In this document: positions 7,596-16,998 of the stretch, one piece after another
Numbering within the stretch: position 1 is the stretch's first letter
Layout: every line of letters begins with the position of its first letter
Source: Leptospiraceae bacterium
Lineage (GTDB): Bacteria > Spirochaetota > Leptospiria > Leptospirales > Leptospiraceae
Direction: 5' to 3'
Length of the DNA stretch: 64,000 nt
Assembly (NCBI GenBank): GCA_016711485.1
Contig: JADJSX010000031.1
Span: forward strand, 62,001 to 126,000
Notes under the pieces: model-generated
Told to the model about the DNA's origin: nothing
Seen by the model: only the letters and a program-made list of their open reading frames with translations
Databases searched by the model: none
Translations under genes and position numbers: made by a program

Positions 7596-9887
7596 ATGGC
7601 AGATACAAAATCAAATAGCAATTCAGATAAAAATGTAACAGCTCCCACTATTCAAAAGGCAGTCGGAGCTGATAAATCAGTGATTGTCAAAACTCCTCAA
7701 TCCATGAATAGTCTCTCTGCAACTTCGAGATCTATTATGGATGAGTTGCGCGATAGGCATAAGGGAAAAGATAGACCTGGTTCAAAACCGTTACATCCGA
7801 CTGAATTAATAACAATCGATAGAATTACAGAACATCTAAATAAATATAGCAATCTAAGCGAACAAGCAAAATCACCCGCCGCAGTTGATCAGGCATTAAA
7901 ACAAATATCTGACATTGATAATGGGGGTAGAGAGCGAATGGCTTATCTTTACCCATACCTAATTAAGAATGCCGGAAAAGTATTAGCAAAGATTGCTATT
8001 ATTTCACCTCAGTATACACATGAAATTAATTTAAAAAATTACAGAGAGGCTTGTTTTGATTATTCCAAAGCAATGGTAGACCTAATACTATCAAATAGAG
8101 CCAAACGTATTAAAGAAATTGATGAGAGAAATCCCGGAAATTTTCTATTTCAAAAGAATAAATCGGGAGCAGATTGGCTCTATCCAAATAATTGTTCGTT
8201 GGAAGCAGAAATAGGATTACTCATCAAACGTGGATTCAAACCATATACTTATATCCCGACCAAAGATTTTATAGATGATTTTATAGAATATGGAAACGAA
8301 AAAGGAATGCTTGAGCAGGTAATGCCTGGTTACCACTTAATAATTGATGAAATAGAATTAAAAGAAGACGGAACCTATTTACGTCCTCCAGAAATTGTAA
8401 ATCATTACCGCGCGCAAGCAGACGGATTAGAAAAATTTGTAATGGAACAACTTCGTAAATTGGCGGAGGAGGGTAACCTTAGTGAAATTAAATATAAACT
8501 CAATGAATTTAAAAGAGAACATATTGATTTAGCCCCGGAAGGTCGACGACAGGCTAGAGAGAAAGTAATTGTTCTCCTTGAAATTGTAAAATCCTTTCCT
8601 TTTGAAAAGTTTAGTAGTGAATTTTCGAGATCTGTACAGAATACTTGTAATTTGTCTGTGAGAATTTTAGAAAAATTTTTGAGTGATATGAATAATCTTT
8701 TAGATAGAAAGTATTCCTCCATTTACAATAAACTCAATAAATCATTGGAGAAGTTAATAACTGAAAATACGAAATCAGAACTTACTCTCACAACCTTAGA
8801 CTTGGTTCAAGAAGTTGAGCGAGCAGGTATAAAAGAACCTGAAAAAATTAAAAATTTCTCAGAGAGATTAAAGAAAGATATCATGAACACTTTTGGAACT
8901 TATGCTCCAAAAGATGATAGTGGCAAATCGATTTTTTACGTTGTAGATCAAAGTTACATGGCAAGCGTATTACATAAATTAGCCTCTCTTTCTATTTCAG
9001 ATCCTCAATATAAGAAAGAATTAGATTATGCAAAAATTATAAATCAGGAACTTATACTTCAGAAAAATCCAAAATTAAATACTAACATTAAAGAAGATCA
9101 TATTCATAAACTTACAAGTGATATGAATTCTTTGGAACAACGTGAGCGAGAAAGACTAAAAAAGGAAGCCTTCCAAAGAAAATTTAATCTTCCTGCTGGA
9201 ATGATTGTATTTATTCTTTTAATGATGTTTTTTTTGGTAATATCATTTTCTGAAGGAAGTCTTGGCACTATAATATTTGGATTTCCTCTTAGTGCAATAT
9301 TAGGATTAGCCGCCGCTGTATATTTCAGAAAAAAAGATGGTTCCACTGATAAAAAAAATCAGAATAAAGCAGGGTCGTTTTCTCCTGAATTTGGGATGGA
9401 CACTGCAATGCAAAAAGCTCTTGAAGACGATGTAAAAGGGAAGGATGAAAAAACTAGTATAATTGCAAAAGCCGCGATTAATTATGTTTTTCCAAAGAAA
9501 TATAATACCATCGATGAAAAATTATATGATATAAATTTGCTCAGAACAAAAATTCAGAGTAATCTAGATGATATTAAAAGGGCTGTTCCTATTTTAGCTA
9601 AAGAGAGCGACAATCAGAAAGTATCCTCATCTATTGAGTATTCGCTAATGACAAATAGTGTTGTCATTGCAATACCAGCAGATATTGTTCCAAGAGGTAA
9701 ACCTGCTTCCGTAATTATTAATAAGGAAGATTTTAAGTCACCACTGATGAGAAATCAAATGTCCGAACACTACCGAGCACTCGCAGAGAAAAATAAATAC
9801 GATACTGCGCTTTTAAAATATTATACATTTCTAATTAATACGATCGAAGTTGAGTATTATAAGTTCTTAAACAGAAAGATTAATTAG
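7596..9887 (+). CDS. Large unknown cytoplasmic-membrane protein
   Basis: I do not recognise this 763-residue protein. It is largely hydrophilic and helical, with a low-complexity N-terminus (about 1-60, rich in Ser, Lys, Asn and Thr). A two-helix membrane hairpin lies near 528-575 (MIVFILLMMFFLVIS, then FPLSAILGLAAAVYF), and a 190-residue soluble C-terminal part follows. Both ends would be on the same side of the membrane, probably the cytoplasm. It stands alone, 150 bp after the sigma/anti-sigma pair and convergent with the FecR lipoprotein. No catalytic motif is evident. Confidence 0.7.
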   Translation: MADTKSNSNSDKNVTAPTIQKAVGADKSVIVKTPQSMNSLSATSRSIMDELRDRHKGKDRPGSKPLHPTELITIDRITEHLNKYSNLSEQAKSPAAVDQALKQISDIDNGGRERMAYLYPYLIKNAGKVLAKIAIISPQYTHEINLKNYREACFDYSKAMVDLILSNRAKRIKEIDERNPGNFLFQKNKSGADWLYPNNCSLEAEIGLLIKRGFKPYTYIPTKDFIDDFIEYGNEKGMLEQVMPGYHLIIDEIELKEDGTYLRPPEIVNHYRAQADGLEKFVMEQLRKLAEEGNLSEIKYKLNEFKREHIDLAPEGRRQAREKVIVLLEIVKSFPFEKFSSEFSRSVQNTCNLSVRILEKFLSDMNNLLDRKYSSIYNKLNKSLEKLITENTKSELTLTTLDLVQEVERAGIKEPEKIKNFSERLKKDIMNTFGTYAPKDDSGKSIFYVVDQSYMASVLHKLASLSISDPQYKKELDYAKIINQELILQKNPKLNTNIKEDHIHKLTSDMNSLEQRERERLKKEAFQRKFNLPAGMIVFILLMMFFLVISFSEGSLGTIIFGFPLSAILGLAAAVYFRKKDGSTDKKNQNKAGSFSPEFGMDTAMQKALEDDVKGKDEKTSIIAKAAINYVFPKKYNTIDEKLYDINLLRTKIQSNLDDIKRAVPILAKESDNQKVSSSIEYSLMTNSVVIAIPADIVPRGKPASVIINKEDFKSPLMRNQMSEHYRALAEKNKYDTALLKYYTFLINTIEVEYYKFLNRKIN

Positions 9888-9888
9888 T

Positions 9889-10791
9889 TCAAAATTTTAC
9901 ATTAGCGTCTAATTTTAATTTGTCTCGATTCTGATCTATATTTTTTATGCTTTTAGAAATATTTGGTTTTTTTACCACAGGCTTTTTGGGAACGGATATG
10001 GGTTTTTTAATTTTATAAATTGTTCTTTCTAATTGTTTTGGTTTAATACTATCTTTTGGTTCTATTTTATAATCGTCTAAAATGTTTTGTGGAATTAAAA
10101 TTTCTTTCGAATGAAAATACAGAATTTGATTTAACTCATTAAAAGAATAATTATTCAAAGCCAAGATGTTATTTTCAGTAATTTCAATATCATTTGTTAT
10201 TAATAGCTGAGATTTTTCATTTATCGGTATATCTTTATTTTTCCCAATTTGTTTAATCGTCGCTGTTCCAGCGAATAACAATAGTTTAGTGTTACAATTT
10301 TTATTTCGACAGTTTTTATCTGCTGAATCTGGATTGATTAATTCCGTAAATAGAACTGTATTATTTATTTTTGCCTGTGTATTTGGTGTCATTAGAGTTA
10401 TTAAATCATTCTGTTCTTCCGCTGAAATATTCGTTAGGACTTTTCCTGAAAAAATGGAGATGTTACTAGCAGTATCACCCTCAGTTGTCAAAAGATTTGT
10501 AATAGAGATTTCTGAATTACGAAATACCTTAACACTATGATTCAATCCGAGCATTAACTCTGCTGAACCATTATTAGTTTGAATTAAGTCTTCTTTTTCT
10601 AGTTCTAAGTTATCTGTAAGTTTAACTTCTATATTATTCCGAATTATTTTTACATCTCCCTCCCACCAAGTAAGTTTTAGAAACAACATTTCAGGTCCTT
10701 TTTTTTCAAGTTCCGAAATTGGTTTCTCTTTATTTTTTAAAAAATTACAATAAGATAATAATAAAATACTGATAGAAATAATTAATTTCAT
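9889..10791 (-). CDS. FecR-domain lipoprotein
   Basis: The 300-residue protein has a short signal peptide and lipobox LLLSYC (Cys15). A FecR-like domain follows at about 38-160: TWWEGDVKIIRNN, the step LELEKEDLIQTNNGSAELML and SGKVLTNISAEEQNDLI with TPNTQAKI. The C-terminal tail is Lys/Pro-rich. FecR domains are periplasmic beta-rich modules; many leptospiral copies are lipoproteins not linked to iron uptake. The stop codon lies 1 bp from that of the convergent membrane-protein gene. Confidence 0.8.
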   Translation of the reverse strand: MKLIISISILLLSYCNFLKNKEKPISELEKKGPEMLFLKLTWWEGDVKIIRNNIEVKLTDNLELEKEDLIQTNNGSAELMLGLNHSVKVFRNSEISITNLLTTEGDTASNISIFSGKVLTNISAEEQNDLITLMTPNTQAKINNTVLFTELINPDSADKNCRNKNCNTKLLLFAGTATIKQIGKNKDIPINEKSQLLITNDIEITENNILALNNYSFNELNQILYFHSKEILIPQNILDDYKIEPKDSIKPKQLERTIYKIKKPISVPKKPVVKKPNISKSIKNIDQNRDKLKLDANVKF

Positions 10792-10931
10792 ATTTTCCTC
10801 TAACGGATTTCAGCATATTTGTTTCGGGATTATTAATACAATAAAAAAAGTTTTTGAATTCATTCTAGTTTATGTTTTTAAGAAAAAAGTTAGATTAGAA
10901 TTGACATAAAAATAAGTTACTTAAATAAATA

Positions 10932-11142
10932 AAGTCACTACACAATCAGTAAATTGATAAGTATTAAGATAAGTAGAATGAAAGAAATTAGAATATTAGA
11001 TAAAACTAATCAATCAATAAATTCAATAGTCTACAGCGTCATGCACACCGCTAGGTGCCACCATCAAGTCCACGCTTGGCTCACCCGAACTCAATCATTT
11101 CTTTTTAAGAAAGAAATGATAATAGCGATAGCGTAAGGTGAG
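10932..11142. mobile_element. MITE-like repeat, copy 1
   Basis: This is a non-coding element of about 211 bp related to those at 44809-45006 and 48815-49021. Shared blocks are a left part with AGAATATTAGA..AA.CTAAT, the box CTAGGTGCCA, the box CTCACCCGAACTCAATCATT and the right end GCGTAAGGTGAG. The left end of this copy is degenerate (GTCACTACAC...). Near the right end is a 10-bp hairpin (11095-11104 with 11110-11119). An open frame of 60 codons from 10954 runs through it but shows no protein character. Confidence 0.7.
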
Positions 11143-11259
11143 TTAGTAAAAACATCTATCTTATGAATATCATTAATTCCTATGGAAAAAATACGATTGC
11201 ACAATTTCTGACTCAAAGTGATTACTTGGGGAATCGGACAAGTTAGGAGAAATATAATT

Positions 11260-11676
11260 ATGAAAATCGAATTAAAACGAATTGGTGAGCCATACCATTT
11301 TGAATTGGCAAATCAAAATGGTAACACAGTTCATATTGATGCATCTCCGCAGATAGGAGGAACAGAAAAAGGTGTTCGTCCAATGGAGTTGTTACTTATG
11401 AGTTTAGCGGGGTGCATCAGTATTGATGTAATTAATATTTTACGCAAACAGAGATTCTCTATATTGGATTACCGAGTGTCAGTAGACGGTGATCGAGAGA
11501 CTGGAAAGGATGCCAATTTATTTACTGACATTGTGATAAACTTTTTTTTGAAAGGGGATGTTGAAGAGGACAAGCTGATTAGGGCAATCGAACTTTCGCT
11601 CGAAAAATATTGCTCCGTAGCAAAAACCCTAGAAAAAACTGCAAATATTTCCTATAAATACAATATTGAGAGTTAA
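11260..11676 (+). CDS. OsmC family protein
   Basis: This is an OsmC/Ohr-fold protein of 138 residues. It has the family core GVRPMELLLMSLAGC with the first redox Cys, and the second Cys in KYCSVAKTL. OsmC proteins reduce organic peroxides or related sulfur species with a Cys pair. The start at 11260 is chosen because AGGAG precedes it by 8 bp; the frame is open further upstream to 11218. metZ begins 1 bp after the stop codon, so the two are translationally close. A role in sulfur handling with metZ is possible but not shown. Confidence 0.85.
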   Translation: MKIELKRIGEPYHFELANQNGNTVHIDASPQIGGTEKGVRPMELLLMSLAGCISIDVINILRKQRFSILDYRVSVDGDRETGKDANLFTDIVINFFLKGDVEEDKLIRAIELSLEKYCSVAKTLEKTANISYKYNIES

Positions 11677-11677
11677 T

Positions 11678-12862
11678 ATGAATAATCCTGAATTTAATAA
11701 TTTTGAAACACAAGCAATTCGGACCCAATCACCACAAACTGAAAATAGAGAGCACAGTGTTCCTATTTATATGACTTCGAGTTTTACTTTTGAAGATGCG
11801 GAACAAGCACGCGCATTATTTGCTGATGAAATTCCTGGAAATATTTACACTCGTTTCTCTAATCCGAATAATACTGAATTTGTGAAAAAGGTTTGTTTAC
11901 TAGAAGGTGCAGAAGATGGAATAGCCACAGCTTCCGGAATGTCTGCGGTTTACACAAGTTTGGCGGGAATTCTAAAATTAGGGGATCATATTTTAGTTTC
12001 AAGATCAGTGTTTGGGTCAACTCACCAAATATTAACTCAGATTTTTCCCAAATTTGGAATAGAATTTTCTTACGCAGATATATCTAAACCAGAAGAGTGG
12101 GAAAGTTTGATTCGAAAAAATACGCGTATGATTTTTGTAGAAACTCCCTCGAATCCGTCACTTGACTTAATCGACCTAGAATGGTTAGGAAATCTAAGTA
12201 AAAAATACAATCTAATTTTAAATGTAGATAATTGTTTCTGTACACCTTATTTACAACAGCCAATTAAATATGGGGCTGATCTAGTGATTCATTCCGGTAC
12301 AAAATATATGGACGGTCAGGGTAGGGTGATCGGTGGAGTGATTGTAGGAAAAAAGGAATTAATTCAAGAAATTCGTTTTTTTGCTAGGCACACAGGACCT
12401 TCTCTTTCGCCAATGAATGCTTGGGTATTGTCAAAAAGTCTCGAAACTCTTTCAATTAGAATGGAACGTCATTCGCATAACGCATATAAATTAGCAGAAT
12501 TTTTAGAATCTGAAAGTGATATAGAAAAAGTAATCTATCCGTTTTTACCTTCGCATCCACAATATGATCTTGCAAAAAAACAAATGAAGTTAGGTGGAGG
12601 TATTGTGAGTTTTGTAATTAAGGGAGGCATTGAGAGGGGGCGTCGATTTTTGAATTCTATAACTTTATTTTCGCACACTGCAAATCTCGGAGATACTCGA
12701 ACCATTGTTACTCATCCTGCTTCAACGACTCATTCCAAATTAACGGATAATGAACGTTTGTCTGTAGGAATTTTGCCTGGACTGATTAGGATTTCTGTTG
12801 GATTAGAGCATATTGATGACATTACTCGGGAAGTAACAACAGCTCTTAAAAATTCAAAGTAA
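11678..12862 (+). CDS. metZ: O-succinylhomoserine sulfhydrylase (Cys/Met PLP enzyme)
   Basis: This is a PLP-dependent enzyme of the Cys/Met metabolism family, about 394 residues. The PLP lysine lies in HSGTKYMDGQGRVIGG, a motif typical of MetZ. Other marks are SSFTFEDAEQA near the N-terminus, YTRFSNPNNTEF, the ATASGMSAV phosphate-binding loop and the C-terminal HPASTTHSKL with GLIRISVGLEHIDD. It would convert O-succinylhomoserine (or the acetyl ester) and sulfide to homocysteine. The start is the ATG at 11678; a TTG 12 bp upstream is open but lies inside osmC. A strong terminator follows at 12939. Confidence 0.9.
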   Translation: MNNPEFNNFETQAIRTQSPQTENREHSVPIYMTSSFTFEDAEQARALFADEIPGNIYTRFSNPNNTEFVKKVCLLEGAEDGIATASGMSAVYTSLAGILKLGDHILVSRSVFGSTHQILTQIFPKFGIEFSYADISKPEEWESLIRKNTRMIFVETPSNPSLDLIDLEWLGNLSKKYNLILNVDNCFCTPYLQQPIKYGADLVIHSGTKYMDGQGRVIGGVIVGKKELIQEIRFFARHTGPSLSPMNAWVLSKSLETLSIRMERHSHNAYKLAEFLESESDIEKVIYPFLPSHPQYDLAKKQMKLGGGIVSFVIKGGIERGRRFLNSITLFSHTANLGDTRTIVTHPASTTHSKLTDNERLSVGILPGLIRISVGLEHIDDITREVTTALKNSK

Positions 12863-12938
12863 AAGTAATATTTTAGGTTAGGAGTTTTATTAGAAGTTTG
12901 AATGCAGAAGATTACTATTGATTGAATTGGAAAAGGGG

Positions 12939-12964
12939 AAAACCGAGAGTTGCCTCTCGGTTTT
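12939..12964. terminator. Bidirectional intrinsic terminator after metZ
   Basis: A perfect 11-bp stem, AAAACCGAGAG at 12939-12949 and its complement at 12954-12964, has a TTGC loop. It is flanked by A-rich and T-rich arms and lies between convergent metZ and the repeat lipoprotein, so it can serve both strands. Confidence 0.85.
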
Positions 12965-12973
12965 GAAAATTAA

Positions 12974-14101
12974 TTATTTTGAGACCCCTAAAGATCGGAC
13001 AGTATCCATATTGATATGTTTTCCATCGTCAGTCGGTAGGTTTTTAGCTTTTTGATAATCATTGAGAGCTTTAAATGTTCCAGTGCTTGCTATACCTTCT
13101 TCAGTACCTGGATCAAATCCTGCTACTTTTAAAGATTTTTGAATTTCGGTCATTTTTCCTCTTGTGGTATTGTTTTCACAAAGAATTTCTCTCCATTCTG
13201 CTTTTTCTGGTTGATCAATTACTTTTTTAGCAACAGTTTGGAATTCAGCTGGGATAGGAGTTTTTATTTCCTTAGCTGGTTCTACGAGTTTTTGTACTTG
13301 GACTGTTTTGTATTCGGCAGGAATTTCAACATTTCTTGTACTTGCTGGTGTTTTAATAACTTGTTTGTTTACAGTTGCATATTCAGCAGGGACTTCAATT
13401 TCTCTAGAAGCTGCTGGTGTTTTTAGAACTTCTTTTGGGATCATTTTGTAAGTTGGAGGAACTTCTACTAAACATTTTATGCCAGTACTTGTATCTTTTC
13501 TCCATTCTGTATACCCTTCTTTATCCAATATTTTTTCTTGAATAGTTTCATATTCAGCAGGGACTTGTTCGATTCTTTTTGTAGCCGGTTTGATAACTAC
13601 TTTTTCTTCAACAGTTTCGTAAACAGCAGGAACTGACTCTACTATCGTCGTTGCTTCTTTTGCAATTACTTTCTCTTCCACTGTCTCATACTTTGCAGGA
13701 ATTAATTCAACTTTTTCAGATGCTGGTCTTTTTTCAACACTTTCGGTTACTTCTTTGTAAGTAGCAGGAGTAACAATTGGAATCCAACATTGACCAGGTG
13801 TTGCACCAGGTGGTGTATCAGGAAGAAATGCAGTTGTTTTTCCTTGACTTTCATCTGCCCCTCTCATTCCTACTTTGGGTTTTTCAGCTGGAGCAGATTC
13901 AGCTCCTTCAACAGGTTTTGATGATGTTGTACCTTCAGCACCGTCTACACTTCTTGTGTTGGCAGGTGCAGTTTTTGCATCCTTTGTTGCATCTGCATCT
14001 TTTGCGTCTTTTGATTCTTTTTTCGCTGAGCTACTGCAGGTAGCAAAGATTGCTAAGACTGTCATGACAAGTATAACTTTAAAGCTAAAATTTCTTAACA
14101 T
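12974..14101 (-). CDS. Repeat-rich lipoprotein with C-terminal peptidoglycan-binding domain
   Basis: The start at 14101 places the signal peptide first (MLRNFSFKVILVMTVLAIF then ATC, lipobox Cys22); the frame is open 11 codons further upstream. A low-complexity Lys/Ala/Asp linker follows. Then come eight repeats of about 23 residues with the core (V/I)PAxYxTVxxKVI, two of them with an inserted TEWRKD or AEWREI segment. The last 60 residues (EIQKSLKVAGFDPGTEEG...ALNDYQKAKNLP) are a PG_binding_1 domain. The protein is probably anchored in a membrane by lipid and touches the cell wall through its end. The repeats are of unknown function. Confidence 0.8.
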   Translation of the reverse strand: MLRNFSFKVILVMTVLAIFATCSSSAKKESKDAKDADATKDAKTAPANTRSVDGAEGTTSSKPVEGAESAPAEKPKVGMRGADESQGKTTAFLPDTPPGATPGQCWIPIVTPATYKEVTESVEKRPASEKVELIPAKYETVEEKVIAKEATTIVESVPAVYETVEEKVVIKPATKRIEQVPAEYETIQEKILDKEGYTEWRKDTSTGIKCLVEVPPTYKMIPKEVLKTPAASREIEVPAEYATVNKQVIKTPASTRNVEIPAEYKTVQVQKLVEPAKEIKTPIPAEFQTVAKKVIDQPEKAEWREILCENNTTRGKMTEIQKSLKVAGFDPGTEEGIASTGTFKALNDYQKAKNLPTDDGKHINMDTVRSLGVSK

Positions 14102-14983
14102 TTTTTGTTCTCCATATATATCTAATGTAACCATCTAGTTTTCCAAATAGAAAAAAGTAAAGTAGACTTTTACATATAAGGAAATCATCGAGATATTTTT
14201 TACTTTTCTTAATACAGATTTATATGTTCAGAATTCTGTTCAAAATTTATTTTATAGGACTTCGATTCTATTTATTGGATTCGTTCGACTAATCTTCTAA
14301 TTGGATACTCGTAAATGAATCAATTAACATTTGATTTTATTCGATATAGACTCGTTAAATTCGGAGGAGCTGGAAAATAAAAGTAACGGATTTCATTGTA
14401 AAATACAATGAATAGAAAATGTTGAGTATATACTGATTCTATTTATTCGCTGGGCAAGATTTTATGGAAAAGCTAATCAGTATGTACCATTTGGACATAT
14501 CCGAAGTTGTAAGATGCAATTCTTTTTGAGAAATGGTATAATAAAATTATCCGCAAATTTAAATAATTTATTTGGCACTAAAATCCATCATTGAATTATA
14601 TTAGTGGGTATATACAAAATTTCTGACCTGATCAGATGCGGAAAATCATACAGCGAGGTAACACGCGCAGTTGGCAATTGGAGCTATCGTCCAAACCCAT
14701 TTATTAAATAACTAGAAAAACCTAGTGCGACTTTGTCAAGTCGCACTAATATAAAATTAATATTCATCCTTTTTCCTTTTTTCATAATATCAGTTAATTT
14801 GATATTTAAGTATAAAAAACTTTTTTAAAGGCTCTTAGAGTTTGATTTTTATGAATAGATGGACATTTTTTAAGATACAATCTAATTTTGCGGTTTTGAA
14901 TTTTTTTATTTAAACGTTATCCGCCTTAAAAAATAAATTAAGTTGATTCTTTGAGTAGGATTATTTATATTTAAAAATGAATT
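14102..14983. other. Long intergenic region without a recognisable gene
   Basis: About 880 bp separate divergently read genes. I see no convincing coding frame or RNA gene. It contains the 26-bp hairpin repeat at 14723-14748 and very AT-rich DNA near both ends, where the promoters of the flanking genes must lie. A decayed gene cannot be excluded. Confidence 0.5.
14723..14748. repeat. Hairpin repeat TAGTGCGACTT / AAGTCGCACTA
   Basis: An 11-bp perfect stem with a TGTC loop. The same sequence, cut short in its right arm, occurs at 27380-27401, again preceded by an A-run. Both copies lie in non-coding DNA, so this is a small dispersed palindromic repeat. Read on the minus strand it is followed by a T-run and could also terminate transcription. 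Confidence 0.6.
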
Positions 14984-16264
14984 ATGGCTAACGAAATTCC
15001 ATTGGGAATTAATCCCAAAAAAATGCTTCCTTATAACGTTCTTATCGCAGATTCTTCCAATACGGATCGCCGACTAATTAGTCAGTTTTTAAAGTCAGCA
15101 GATTTTAAGATTTTGGCAGAAGCAAGCACGGGAGACGAGACCATAAACAAAATGAAAACCTTGGAAGGACAAGTCGATTTATTATGCGTTGAGTATAATT
15201 TTTCTGATATGAAAGTATCAAATATAATAAATGAAATTCGTCCCTTATATCCAAAGTTAATGATTCTCATAATTACATCTTTTGCTCAGAAGGAAATTAT
15301 AGAAGAAATTGTTCATTTAAAAGTAAATGCATTTCTTGTTAAACCAGTCTCCAAAGCAAACATATACGAAAAATTAACTGCCTTACTCGGTCGAAAAGAT
15401 TTAGCAGATAAAATTGTGATTGGATACAAACCTGTCGGAATTAATTTAAATGAAATTCAAATACCTCCCTTAAAAGATGTAATGAATCGGGTTATTACTT
15501 TTGATTCAAGTCGTGTCGGTGGAAGTGGAGATTTGGAAACGATCATTGCACCTGACAAAGCATTGTGCGCAGATATTTTGAGAATAGCAAATTCGGTTTA
15601 TTATGGTAGGTCTGGAAGTGTCACGACTTTAAAAGATGCCATTACATTAATTGGACTTGTTACAATTAAAAATATTGTGATTTTGCAACATCGAAAAAAC
15701 TTTGCAGTAAATTTAACTCAGCCCTTATTTCAAAAACATTTACAAGAAATTCCACTTTTAACTGGTTTAATTGCGATAGATTTATGTGCTCCCTTTGGAC
15801 TTAAAAAATTAACTGACCAAGTCATTGTAAGTTCAACACTTAAAAAAATTGGAATGACCGTACTTGCGCAAAATTTAAAATCTAGATATTTAGATGTAAT
15901 AAAATTATTTGAGTACGGTTCTAGTTCCCTTGTGGAAGTAGAACGAGAAGAGTTAAATATAGATCATGTACAAATTGGGATTAAAGTATTTAAACTTTGG
16001 AAAATGCCTTCAAGGTTAAATTCCGTTGTGGCAAATCAAAATTTTACTCTAAATGAATTGAGTTATGTTGATGAAATGGATCGTTTGTTGAGGGTAGCAG
16101 AAATTCTTGCTTTAAAGATGTTAGGTATAAATACTTTGGAAGAGGATATGAATATTGTATCGAGTGTATTTCAAATTTACCAGGCACCGGAAGATATTAT
16201 TCCATTGTTTAATGATGAATACTATGCAAATATAAAAGAGCATCCTTTCTTTGATTCAATTTAA
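14984..16264 (+). CDS. Receiver (REC) plus HDOD domain protein
   Basis: A receiver domain (about 16-138) is followed by an HDOD domain (about 155-355) in 426 residues. The receiver has D23 in IADSS, T98/S99 in IITSF and K120 in FLVKPVS. The phosphoacceptor position, in VDLLCVEYNFSDM, is Glu70 instead of Asp. A Glu there often mimics the phosphorylated state. The HDOD part has LCADILRIANSVYYG and LKDAITLIGLVTIKNIVI. HDOD proteins in bacteria are linked to c-di-GMP or stress signalling without a known catalytic function. ATG start; the DUF374 gene follows after 59 bp. Confidence 0.85.
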   Translation: MANEIPLGINPKKMLPYNVLIADSSNTDRRLISQFLKSADFKILAEASTGDETINKMKTLEGQVDLLCVEYNFSDMKVSNIINEIRPLYPKLMILIITSFAQKEIIEEIVHLKVNAFLVKPVSKANIYEKLTALLGRKDLADKIVIGYKPVGINLNEIQIPPLKDVMNRVITFDSSRVGGSGDLETIIAPDKALCADILRIANSVYYGRSGSVTTLKDAITLIGLVTIKNIVILQHRKNFAVNLTQPLFQKHLQEIPLLTGLIAIDLCAPFGLKKLTDQVIVSSTLKKIGMTVLAQNLKSRYLDVIKLFEYGSSSLVEVEREELNIDHVQIGIKVFKLWKMPSRLNSVVANQNFTLNELSYVDEMDRLLRVAEILALKMLGINTLEEDMNIVSSVFQIYQAPEDIIPLFNDEYYANIKEHPFFDSI

Positions 16265-16323
16265 TGAAATGTTAATTTTTGGTTGGATTTTTCGGACTAG
16301 TTTTTCATCTTTGTATAAGTTCC

Positions 16324-16995
16324 ATGAAATTCATCATCGTTAGTTATATTGTAAAATTCATATTATCGTTTTGGTTCTTATTTATTCGAAGACAGAACTA
16401 CTATATTCCAGAAGCCACAGAAAAATACCTTAATAATAAATCTGGTTTTATATTCGCGGGCTGGCATGGCCTAATATTATCTCTTACGAGACATGTGGCT
16501 AATTATCTACAAAGGGACAGGCATATACTATTAACGCCTCTTGTATCTCTATCCAAAGACGGGGAGTTCATATACCAAACGTTTTTGCGTTTTAAAATGC
16601 AATCTGTCCGAGGTTCATCTAGTAAAGGTGGATCTACAGCACTTCGTCAAATTTTGAAGGCGATTAAAGAGGGCAGGGTTCCAATTTTTACACCCGATGG
16701 TCCAAGGGGTCCGCTGCATAAAGTACAAACTGGAATTATTCAAATGGCTTCTTTAACTAAACTTCCGATTATTACTTTTTATTCTAGATTTGATCGATAT
16801 TACGAATTTAAAAGTTGGGATAAACAAAGGTTTCCAAAATTTTTAGCAAAGGAATGGGTGGACTATTCTGAACCTTTTTTTGTGCCTGAGAAAATTGAGA
16901 ATTATGAAGAGTATGCAGTAGAATTAGAAAAAAGAATGTTAGAACAAGTAGAACGTTTGGATAAAATTGTAGAAGAAGCATTGGCTTCGAGGTAG
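16324..16995 (+). CDS. DUF374 family lysophospholipid acyltransferase-like protein
   Basis: About 223 residues with an N-terminal membrane segment, FAGWHG (the His of the acyltransferase motif), SLSKDGEFI and the phosphate-binding block FTPDGPRGP. This is the DUF374 pattern, related to LpxL/PlsC acyltransferases that act on lipid A or lysophospholipid at the inner membrane. The ATG at 16324 is preferred; an upstream TTG at 16279 would add 15 residues. sppA starts 3 bp after its stop, so the two form an operon. Confidence 0.8.
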   Translation: MKFIIVSYIVKFILSFWFLFIRRQNYYIPEATEKYLNNKSGFIFAGWHGLILSLTRHVANYLQRDRHILLTPLVSLSKDGEFIYQTFLRFKMQSVRGSSSKGGSTALRQILKAIKEGRVPIFTPDGPRGPLHKVQTGIIQMASLTKLPIITFYSRFDRYYEFKSWDKQRFPKFLAKEWVDYSEPFFVPEKIENYEEYAVELEKRMLEQVERLDKIVEEALASR

Positions 16996-16998
16996 TAT

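Noticed and set aside
10954..11136. 60-codon open frame
   Set aside because: It runs through the MITE-like element, and the corresponding frame is not conserved in the two other copies.
13777..14138. Open frames on the plus strand opposite the repeat lipoprotein
   Set aside because: They are Leu/His- or Ser/Ala-rich shadows of the Ala/Lys/Thr-rich coding strand and have no ribosome site.
14102..14983. Possible tRNA or small RNA in the long gap
   Set aside because: No cloverleaf with a T-loop GTTCRANNC and CCA-like acceptor pairing was found by eye; a covariance search would settle it.
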